64,000 nt of DNA from Prochilodus magdalenae (taxonomy: Eukaryota; Chordata; Actinopteri; Characiformes; Prochilodontidae), in contig JAMWET010000950.1 of NCBI GenBank assembly GCA_024036415.1, positions 167,001 through 231,000 on the forward strand. Reading direction: 5' to 3'. Positions 56,223 to 64,000 of the stretch are shown one piece after another. The translations under genes were made by a program, and so were the position numbers. Positions within the stretch are counted from its first letter, which is position 1; every line of letters begins with the position of its first letter. Below the pieces are notes generated by a model. It saw nothing but the letters and a program-made list of their open reading frames with translations, was not told the DNA's origin and did no database searches.

Positions 56223-59200
56223 ACACGACAGAACGGCCAAGCTCATGCGACAATGGAACGGGCCAGGCCAAACCCAGCTCACGTCCCTGGCTCCTATATT
56301 TAAAACTGTTCCACAGGCCCAGTGACCTAAATAGTCATTAACAGATCAGCAACAACCTGATTTTTAATCCTGGGCTCTGGAGTGAAGATGTGTAGCAGGA
56401 TTATTGAGCTTTACAAGGGGATATTGTGACCACACCTTGCAATGATCTACCACTCCCTCTCTGCCCACTTAGCGAAGTCACTTGCACACTTATGACCTGC
56501 ATTTCAACGCTGGCACACGATGAAAACCGAGTGACGTCATTCTCTCGTGAGAGAGTTGTTCTGCTGATAACTAACAATGAAGAGAGATATTTTCCAGGAT
56601 ATATCAAACAATCAGCACACATCGCCTCCTATATAAGTCACACATTAACAATCCGTCAGCATTTCTCAGGCTAATGCTCGGCATTTCAGCCCGTAAGAAG
56701 TTAGCTCCTTTGCTAGACACATTCACTCATTAAACCGGACTCAATAACCCAACCATTTTACAAGTCCACGTTTATATACCCAGCTATCTAAGCAAGGCAT
56801 CACAGGTTTATTTATAGGGCATATTTCATACTCATTGTGTTTTACATAAATTAATCAAGCATGATTATTTTTTAAAACTTTATCAGAAAATGGTTGCAGA
56901 TTCGTTAATAACTATATTATGCATTTTCTGAGGCTTTTACAAATTAATTAGCTAATTTGTTCCATCTCAGTTAGTCATTAATAAAATGCAAATCAAAAGA
57001 CCGGAGTAAAGGGAGTCTGGGGGGAAATCACTTGTTTATATGAAAACTTTGCAAACAAAGCTTTCCCAAAGACTTCAGGCAAATTACTGCTGGTATGTGA
57101 GCAATTATAAAATAAATGTATGTTTTATGAATGGTAACAGAAGATCCTGCTCAATCACAGCTTTTAACCACTTTACGTTCCCATTCGGGATGCACAGTGA
57201 TCGGAACCATATTTAAATTATTTGATTGACCAATATTTCAAACCATTGATGTTTAGACAACACTGAACTACTGTCCTAACGTCTCTGCATGCTATTAATT
57301 TTCCTGCATTTTCTAACTTTAATAAATGTTGATCCAGGTAGATTTAGCTCCAATTTCTACTGCTGATAAATGTCTATATGCATGTACCTGCAAAAATGGG
57401 CTGCACCCTATTACCCAGTGTGTAAAGGTACCTCAGGTACATTAAATGGTAAATCCTGATTTTTTTAAAAAAATACCAAGCATTTTATTACATTGGTAAA
57501 AAAAAAAACAGCTTTGAAAACGGACCATTCTGTAAAATTATTAAGGGTGAGATTCTTGCTGGGGCAGGGTGACCTGTAAATAGTGCCTGGCACAAGTTCA
57601 GACAGCACATACGGACCATGAGAAAGCTCTCACCCCAAATGAAAAAAAGGAGGGGGGTAGGAGAAGAGATTGCTCTAAAAAGAATCTGTGATAATGCAGA
57701 AAAGTAGGACTGTTTTCATAACTTTCAACTTGTATGGAGCAAAGGCTATTTTCCATGACCTAGCTCGATGTTGGCACTACTTTATGCACGTCCTGGCCAA
57801 TTCACTGTTTCAAGGCTGCTCCAATTTTTAGGCACTTATTCTTTGACAGCAGATCACTCCTTGTCCATGTCAATGGCATAACTACCTGACACGCTTCTCC
57901 ATAAGTTAATATGTGATGAAGCGTGCACGCCTACCAAGACAAAACACAAATAACCACTAATGCACTTATTTGGATGCAACTTTCTATACAAAAACTCCAA
58001 AACTACATTTTTATTTCAAAATTTGACAGAATGAAAGTCCCAGCTGACCTCGCCAAACATGCTCAACTAATATTTAATTGTGATCTCTCTTACCAATATT
58101 GTGACTAGGGATGCAATATATTGTTTTAGCACAGTCATCACAATGTGTGCATTAAATACATCACAGGACATGAGATCTTAGGAAAAGGAAATTAAATCAA
58201 CATATCACCTGACAACTTCTTTGCTGCTTGACCCAAAGTCCTGCGTTTGTGTTGGTGAGCTGACTAACTGTAAAGCATTCAATGTTAAAGATAGATAGTT
58301 TACACCAAAAAAATCTTCACAGGAAACAAAAAAGGAAATTCTTTGTTTTTTTATTGTCTATAAAGTCAATTGTCTATTGTCTATAAAGCTGTTGAAGTCA
58401 TATAATAATTATTCCTATGTAAAATTAAGTAATTTTTTTTTCCCCCCCAAAGTTTTGTAGCTATAAAAGCAACTACTGTTTAAAATGAGAGATTTCACCT
58501 TTTTGTGCCTTGAGGCTTAAATACTGAACATGGTGCACACCTCTAATGATCGATGGCTTTTGACTACAGGCAGGGAACAAGCTCCATGTTAGAGTTACAT
58601 TTTCTGAAGCTGTGGATGATACAGGGTGCATCGTGTTTTATTACAGCTTTTGCAAACCGAAAATCACAGTCCTCAGAATTTTGGTGCACAGAGATTTCAA
58701 GGTTTCGAATGTTCAGCACGAGACAGGAAAATAACGAGACAAATATAGAGTGGGTATTCTGTAACTCAATTTCCTGTCTCATTGTTCTCCATTAGCCGTA
58801 ATGTGATTTCCAGGCATTTAAGGTTTAGAAAATAGACACAGCAGCATCAGAGTGTATATAGTTCACATCTATTCTGGTAGATAAAGTCCAAAATGCCTCC
58901 TATATTCGCGGCTGTAATCTTTTATGACCTGGACATTACGAGTCTTTTACATATACTGTTCTGTACGTATGAGCACAGCAGGGAGATGACCCACTACAGA
59001 CTGCCATCTTGAGAATTCCCTGGCACCATTTACCTCCATACCTCACAGAAAGACATCCATCACTGAACCCACTGACTGTCCTACACACAGAGAGGTATGT
59101 GCAGAAGAAGAACACCACAGATCAAATGGCTATTTTTCCCCCTAAAAGCAGATCAGCTGACACCTGAAACAACTTTAAACAAAGTGGATCTGGAACAAAC

Positions 59201-62200
59201 TTGAACCTTAATGAACTAAGGCCTTTATGTCTGTTTTAATGTCTTTAAGAAACAACTGGTGGACAGTGGGCACCCTCTGGTTTGTGATCAGGTTGTGCCA
59301 ACCTGTCCTTCAACTCTATCCATCAGCATGTGCTCACACAGGGGAAAGCAGACGGTGAGGCAATAGCAAGCTGCTAAAAATACACCCATGCAAAAGAGTA
59401 GTAATATACCCCAATTCCACTGACCTACTTTTGATAAAAACTTTCCCTTTAAATTTATGACCTTTACAGTGCCAACTACTCCGAGGTGGATACAAGGAGC
59501 CTGCGGCATTCAAATGATACGTTTTCCTTTCTGTTTTCCGCATTAAATTATTCACCTAAATACATAAACGTGCAAATGATTTACTAACCTAATAGTACAA
59601 GAGCACTAGTTCACAGAATCCTTAGACACTGAACACACAGTTACAGCTAAATGATACAAGAAAATCGCTGTGGCACTGCACAAAGGGTATTTCTGCAGTT
59701 ACAGAAGGTTTCATAATTTCTTACTCCATCAGGGAAAAAACAGTGGAAGGCAAGCGCTTCCATTTCAACTGGGACATAATCTGATGGAGCTGTTTCCATC
59801 TGCCAACCTGTCCTTTACTAATTTACTTCTGGAAATATGATGCATTCAGAATAAACAAACTCCTGCAGGAATACAACGTGGCTATGCAATGGCACAAAGT
59901 GAGGACTTACGCTAGAGGCCCTATACTCAGAAGCATTATGATTTTGCGACATGCTGAGTACTACGACAACAGTTAATGCAACACTTTCTGCTGTACTCCA
60001 AGCAAATGCTTTATTGTTCTAGTATCAAAAGTTTTGCAACTTGTATAATACAATATAAGTACTTATCATTCACAAATCAATAAAATATTGTCTCACAAAA
60101 TATTGTACTATGCTGAATCAGTTTTTCCACCCCAGTACTGGAAGTGTGAACCACAGCTGAAACAACAATAACAAAAGGGAACAATAAAACTTCTCTTTTC
60201 TATAGAAGTTATTTAAAATGTATAAACTCAGTTCTATACTATTGTTCCTGTACTGCCACCCTTTTTACAAATTCATTCAAAATTAATAAAGTAGAAACAG
60301 CAGGGGGAAAAACATTTTAAATATCTGAGAATATAAAACCATATTACTGAATTTCTAAATCTCTGAACAAGGTTTCCTGGTTTGCTGTATTATTCTTATG
60401 TTTATTTATGGACTGGAATTTTGCTACGGACAAATGTCAAAAAAGCAGGCCAACAGAACTGTATTAAACTGATATACATTTAAATAAAGGAAAAAATAAA
60501 TAAACGAATAATTTACTAAATAAATAGATAAACGAATTAATCACTAAATAAATACATCAACAAATAAACAAATAAATAATTCTTAAAATATATCACAGTA
60601 CAATACTACATCCTTTGCTTTTCTGAACATATGGATATCAGTATCTGCGGTACACTGATCAATCTGCATAATTAATTATTAATAAAGCATGAAATCCACA
60701 CAAATCACCGTGTTCAGTTCAGACTGTATGTTTTTAGCACTGTTGCTGTTCTCTGATCAGATATCTAAAAAATAACATCATGAACTTTTCCTAAAGTATC
60801 AGGAGATTATATTTCTGCCATATGGCCCACCTCTGATACCCTGACTGTGTGTGTGTAAAGCACGGCACATTTCCTCAGAAGCGGGGAGCTTGTGAACATG
60901 CGCACTGCCACAGACATGTAGTTTCATTGGAGCTTCTTCCCCCCACTGTGCCATCTTACGCCTCCACAGGAGCTCCTGGAAAACCATCAGGCTCTTCATT
61001 TCAGCTACTGCTCCAAACCTGATTCAGTTAGCTGAAGATGATCAAAACTCAGATTTCAGCCTAGAAGCTCAGAGTTAAAGTTAAAGGGGGTTGAGCTGTA
61101 AGAAGGCAGAGGTTTGCCTTTTGTGGATGATCCCCATCACTAAGGTTTACATCTCGCCTTATTTTTTTACATTCGCTTTAAACTACAGAGAGAAAAGCGG
61201 GCTCGGAGTGTGTATATGTACATGAGGGTCTCTGAACGCCGACCCCTGTTCCACCTCAGCCACGTTTACAGCTCTGTTCCTCTAACGCTTCTCCACATAA
61301 ACTCGGCGCCTCAGCAGCTGATTACTGTTCAGCCGAATCAACACATCCGAAAGACGTTTAAACGCCTCTCTAAAGCCGTATTTGTCCGGAACCGGGTTTC
61401 TGTAGAACCTGGGGGCTCGTTTTCAGACGCTGAAGATGAAGAGGGCATCACTGCGATGGCCTACAAGGGTGCCGAGTTTGACCTAGATATTATACAACCG
61501 GCACAGCGCAGGATCCCGTTTACGCACTACCGGCACAGCGGATATGGCATCGTTACCGGAGGATATAAAGAAAAACGAAGCTCGTGAATGAGTTACCGGC
61601 ACCGAGATCAGATCTGCCTTGTTTTAAACCTTGTAGTCCATCCGTTCGAGCTCAGGAACCGCTCACATCTCTACACGACGCCTCATTAATTGTTGTCCTC
61701 GCGCTGCTAATAAGTAATAACTAATACGTAATAAACAATAAGTAATAACCAATAACCCCTTTTGTCATAAACAACACTGAGCCGGTCAGTCCTCATCTCT
61801 CCCCTTTATAGCCTGAAAGAGACTCGGACTTTCTTCACTACTACCGTCTGATTAACCACACTAGAGCGGGTTTACTCTAACCGATCACTGATTGATGACT
61901 TCGACAGGCCGACACAAACAACTTCACCGAGAGCGCTTTAAGATACAGCAGCCCGAGACCAAGCGGATACAGCCAAACATCACCGGCACGTTTCGTAAGA
62001 CCGAGCCAATGTAGGTTATGGACCAACATCAAAGGTTAATAAACAATCCCTGTACTGACTAAACGGACAGCCGCGGCCTTTCAGTCGGATATGGACACTA
62101 CAGACAAAACTCTGCGGGCATAGACGGTGAATGATGAACAGACTAGTGTTTTTCTGGTTTCAGCTTCGAGTTGTTATCATTATCACTCAGAGCACTGAGG

Positions 62201-62770
62201 AGGCACGTGTTTTGATCCGTTGTGGTTTTCTTTTAAACCATTTTTACCGACATATGAACTGGATTAGACCGTTAAGCGGCCAGAAAAGACACCGTTAAAC
62301 CCCCGACATGATCATTGTGTTAGCATAGCCACAAGTCACTCGACTGTCGCTGGGCCTCGCCAGAGACAAACACCCGCAAATTCAGAAAATACACAGCCCG
62401 GTGTGCTGGACACACGGCGGAGGGAGCTTTAAATTCACGAAAGCAACGTGTTGCCCACAGCCCGGTATCCAAACCGGGCTAACCTAGCCGGTTCTGCCGG
62501 TAACGTCCGGCGCGAAATCTTCGACTGCACGAGTTTGCTCTACTGAACTACTGACCTAGTTTCGCTGTGAGCGAAGAGCGAGCACCAGCAGCAGCTCCCT
62601 CTCTTCCGTCACACACTCACACATACACACACACTGGCGGCCCCGCTGCTCCTCCAGTCCAGGAAACACATTCACAGTCCGGCTATCTACCGACATCGTC
62701 AGCCAGCCTTACCTGCCTCTTCCCCCGTCGGTCTGTCACCGCCGCCGGCCGCTGCATTGCTCGCCGACAT
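46149..62770 (-). CDS. bmal2: BMAL2/ARNTL2 circadian bHLH-PAS transcription factor, 17 coding exons, 633 residues
   Basis: BMAL proteins pair with CLOCK/NPAS2 in the nucleus and activate E-box genes (per, cry). Exons, in order of transcription: 62713-62770, 52240-52366, 51719-51772, 51591-51632, 50737-50894, 50548-50627, 50162-50254, 49829-49946, 49463-49609, 48597-48837, 48027-48133, 47442-47592, 47187-47254, 46822-46936, 46624-46714, 46436-46535, 46149-46300. All phases agree. The length matches mammalian ARNTL2 (about 636). Order: basic P-R-K-R-K-G-S nuclear signal (53-59), bHLH (about 94-146), PAS-A (about 150-290), PAS-B (about 330-458) and C-terminal activation tail N-L-G-E-A-V-D-F. It is BMAL2 rather than BMAL1 by [13 protein letters not shown] and V-K-P-T-E-F-V-T-R, and by linkage to ppfibp1. 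Confidence 0.96.
47442..50627 (-). other. bmal2: bmal2 exons 6-12: PAS-A and PAS-B
   Basis: PAS-A runs through 50548-50627, 50162-50254, 49829-49946 and 49463-49609 ([36 protein letters not shown]). PAS-B runs through 48597-48837, 48027-48133 and 47442-47592 ([36 protein letters not shown]). These are the CLOCK-binding surfaces and are well conserved. Confidence 0.95.
49727..49754. repeat. (CA)n microsatellite, short
   Basis: About 14 CA units in a bmal2 intron between the exons at 49463-49609 and 49829-49946. Confidence 0.95.
51330..51480. repeat. Diverged interspersed repeat, copy D (partial)
   Basis: CAGTCTAAGAAGGTTGCATT and the following TTCTTCTGATCCAAGTGAT align with the central block of copy C. 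It lies in a bmal2 intron. The divergence is high and the call is tentative. Confidence 0.4.
52027..52232. repeat. Complex CA/CG purine-pyrimidine minisatellite
   Basis: Units of the AAGTGCGCGCACACACACAC type and AAGCGTGCGCAAACACACAC type are repeated in tandem for about 200 bp. Nearly every step alternates purine and pyrimidine, with GCGCGC cores, a sequence type able to adopt Z-DNA. It starts only 7 bases past the bmal2 exon 2 donor (exon end 52240). Confidence 0.9.
53140..53415. repeat. Diverged interspersed repeat, copy E (right half)
   Basis: It shares the GGTGGTGACCATTTTAGTGG block, CTTGCGTGGT and the TTTAGAAATATCTCC end with copy C. It lies in bmal2 intron 1. Confidence 0.6.
56177..56222. 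repeat. (GT)n microsatellite
   Basis: About 21 GT units in bmal2 intron 1, bordered by a CACGTG E-box sequence at 56176-56181. Confidence 0.95.
56323..56333 (-). promoter_or_regulatory. RORE, perfect consensus
   Basis: TATTTAGGTCA on the minus strand fits WAWNTRGGTCA, the site for ROR activators and REV-ERB repressors. It lies in bmal2 intron 1, in the sense orientation. Confidence 0.45.
59421..59431 (-). promoter_or_regulatory. RORE, perfect consensus (AAAGTAGGTCA)
   Basis: The minus strand reads AAAGTAGGTCA, which fits the consensus fully and closely resembles the sites described in mammalian Bmal1. It lies in bmal2 intron 1. Confidence 0.5.
61210..61587 (+). CDS. Unrecognised 125-codon ORF antisense to bmal2 intron 1
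   Basis: The frame opens at an ATG (in-frame ATGs also at 61216 and 61222) and runs to TGA at 61585-61587. Its C-terminal two thirds look coding: a basic stretch (R-K-T-F-K-R-L-S-K), an acidic patch (S-D-A-E-D-E-E-G), then G-A-E-F-D-L-D and [14 protein letters not shown]. CpG content is higher than in the rest of the intron. No signal peptide or membrane segment is evident. It may be a small intronic gene, a retrocopy, or a chance frame in CpG-rich promoter-side DNA. Confidence 0.3.
   Translation: MYMYMRVSERRPLFHLSHVYSSVPLTLLHINSAPQQLITVQPNQHIRKTFKRLSKAVFVRNRVSVEPGGSFSDAEDEEGITAMAYKGAEFDLDIIQPAQRRIPFTHYRHSGYGIVTGGYKEKRSS
61479..61489 (-). promoter_or_regulatory. RORE, perfect consensus
   Basis: TATCTAGGTCA on the minus strand fits WAWNTRGGTCA. 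It overlaps the antisense ORF at 61210-61587 and lies about 1.3 kb into bmal2 intron 1. Confidence 0.4.
62204..62209. promoter_or_regulatory. CACGTG E-box
   Basis: A canonical E-box, the CLOCK-BMAL target, about 500 bases into bmal2 intron 1. A six-base site is expected by chance every few kilobases, so this is weak on its own. Confidence 0.25.
62552..62562 (-). promoter_or_regulatory. RORE, perfect consensus, promoter-proximal
   Basis: AAACTAGGTCA on the minus strand, 151 bases past the bmal2 exon 1 donor. Promoter-proximal ROREs drive the night/day rhythm of mammalian Bmal1, so this is the best candidate for a working element. Confidence 0.55.
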
Positions 62771-63270
62771 GGCTGGAGCCGGTCCGCCGGGGCCCAGCAC
62801 TCCACCGCATGTGGAGAAAGGCGGCGGGTAGTAAACGCTGGAGAGGGAGAACGAGGTGAGGGGGGAGGCGGGGGTGGACAGCAAAACGTTGTATAATTGA
62901 CTTTATTATTTTTCCCCCTCCTTTCAACTAAGCGAGTCGGGAGGAGGGGGGATAGGGTTGAGCACAGAAACGTGCGAACGCGGCGTAATCAGGACACACA
63001 GAGGTGGAGAGCCGGGAAAACGCGGAAGAAGACGACGTGTCCCCTCCTACTGCCATGAACGCCGCCTCCCCTCCCTGCGCTTCCCCTCACGTTACTCACC
63101 CAGCGAAGTCACGCGATATGTTATGCAAGCAGAGAAAAATGCGGTCATTGGGCCGCGGTCCAATATGCGTGCCTGCGTTCTAAGTAGAACGCTTAGCGAG
63201 TGCGTGGATTTGATTGGCAGTCCGCTGCGCGCTCGCCCTCGAACTAGAACACTGAGATAGGGCGTGAAAT
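62771..63270 (-). promoter_or_regulatory. bmal2: bmal2 5'UTR and CpG-rich promoter
   Basis: The sequence upstream of the ATG is rich in CpG and GC-box-like tracts. Inverted CCAAT (ATTGG) motifs occur at about 63146 and 63213. No TATA box is evident, as usual for a CpG-type promoter with dispersed starts. The limits are approximate. Confidence 0.5.
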
Positions 63271-63758
63271 TCAAAGAAGGCTGTGGTCTATTTGGGGGCC
63301 ACAATTGTCGGTTTTTAGTTCCAGTTTGGACAGAAGCTTGTATGCTGTAGTCTATTTGGCAGGTATTTGGTACTCAGCTTGGAGGCTATCTAGAACACCA
63401 GATAGAACATAAGTAGTTATATGTTTTCTCTTTGGGTCATGATTGTAGGCAGCAGCTCTATGTATGCTAGTTAGGACATATGCAAGTAAACTTATTGGAC
63501 CGCGGCCATTATGCATTCGGTAGCGGTATGCAGTTTGGAACAACAACCAGCAATGTCTGTGAAATGTCAGCTCTGCGGCTTCAGTAGCGTCTTCTCACAA
63601 AGTATTTCTGTCTGCCTTGTTGGCTCCCAACTTGCTCTTTTCTAAAGTCATTGTTTGTTGAAAGATTAGCAGTCAGTTTGTTTCTTGTACCTCCTACAAT
63701 AGGCATGTAGCTGCTTCTGAGTTCACTTAAACTGGTTTTCCTTTTTTTCTTTTTTCTT

Positions 63759-63797
<39 letters not shown>

Positions 63798-64000
63798 CTT
63801 TTCATCATTTTATTTCCCAAATTTCGGTGTAACTATATAAAATCCATTATTCTCTGTGAACAGTCGTTGTATAGAAATGAATAAAATTGCAAATGAAAGA
63901 TTCATACTGGGGAACTTCTTTTACAGCTATTGACGATATTGTTCTGCACAGTGTCTATTTAAATTACCTTAAAGGTACCCTGCAGATTTAGTAGAAGAAG
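63271..64000. other. Region upstream of bmal2 to the window edge
   Basis: No exon was recognised. A (TTTC)n tract lies at 63757-63797. The rest is AT-rich without known repeats. Confidence 0.5.
63757..63797. repeat. (TTTC)n tetranucleotide microsatellite
   Basis: About ten CTTT units within a longer T/C-rich stretch. It explains the Lys/Glu/Arg-rich open frame on the opposite strand. Confidence 0.95.

Larger units (their letters stand above)
52367..62712 (-). other. bmal2: bmal2 intron 1 (10.3 kb)
   Basis: It separates the 19-codon first exon from exon 2. It contains four perfect ROREs, repeat copy E, a GT microsatellite, an unexplained plus-strand ORF (61210-61587) and a CpG-rich end next to exon 1. 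No other gene was recognised. Confidence 0.8.

Noticed and set aside
62567..62896. 109-codon plus-strand frame over bmal2 exon 1
   Set aside because: It is antisense to exon 1 and its GC-rich 5'UTR. Ala/Pro/Gly/Arg richness reflects CpG content.

Overview
This is a 64-kb piece of a teleost fish nuclear genome. The evidence is intron-split vertebrate genes with GT-AG junctions, long CA/GT and TA microsatellites, Tc1/mariner transposons and a tRNA-derived SINE whose 3' part resembles those common in ostariophysan fishes. No bacterial, viral or CRISPR features were seen. All recognised host genes lie on the minus strand.

Layout from high to low coordinate, which is the direction of transcription: (1) bmal2/arntl2, a circadian bHLH-PAS transcription factor, start codon 62770, stop 46149, 17 coding exons, 633 residues, with a CpG-rich promoter to its right and a probable 3-kb 3'UTR to about 43000. 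(2) A guanylate cyclase-activating protein (GCAP/GCIP-type, myristoylated EF-hand protein), 40839 to 36859, 5 exons, 192 residues, one intron apparently with a GC donor. (3) A 1.6-kb inactivated Tc1 transposon with long terminal inverted repeats (33122-34700). (4) ppfibp1 (liprin-beta-1), non-coding first exon near 31100, start codon 24053, stop 4979, 27 coding exons, about 1020 residues, 3'UTR to about 3740. (5) The first visible exons of an EndoU-family endoribonuclease gene at the left edge (12-111, with an upstream exon ending at 388).

The order bmal2 then ppfibp1 on one strand matches human chromosome 12p11 (ARNTL2, SMCO2, PPFIBP1). Here a GCAP gene sits where mammals have SMCO2. The genes do not form an operon. 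They act in separate processes: clock transcription, photoreceptor cGMP recovery, and cell-edge/synaptic scaffolding.

The exon coordinates below were derived by reading splice junctions and checking that every exon keeps frame. Both long genes and the GCAP gene sum to a length divisible by three. The most interesting non-coding signal is a set of four perfect ROR/REV-ERB response elements, all in bmal2 intron 1 and all in the same orientation.
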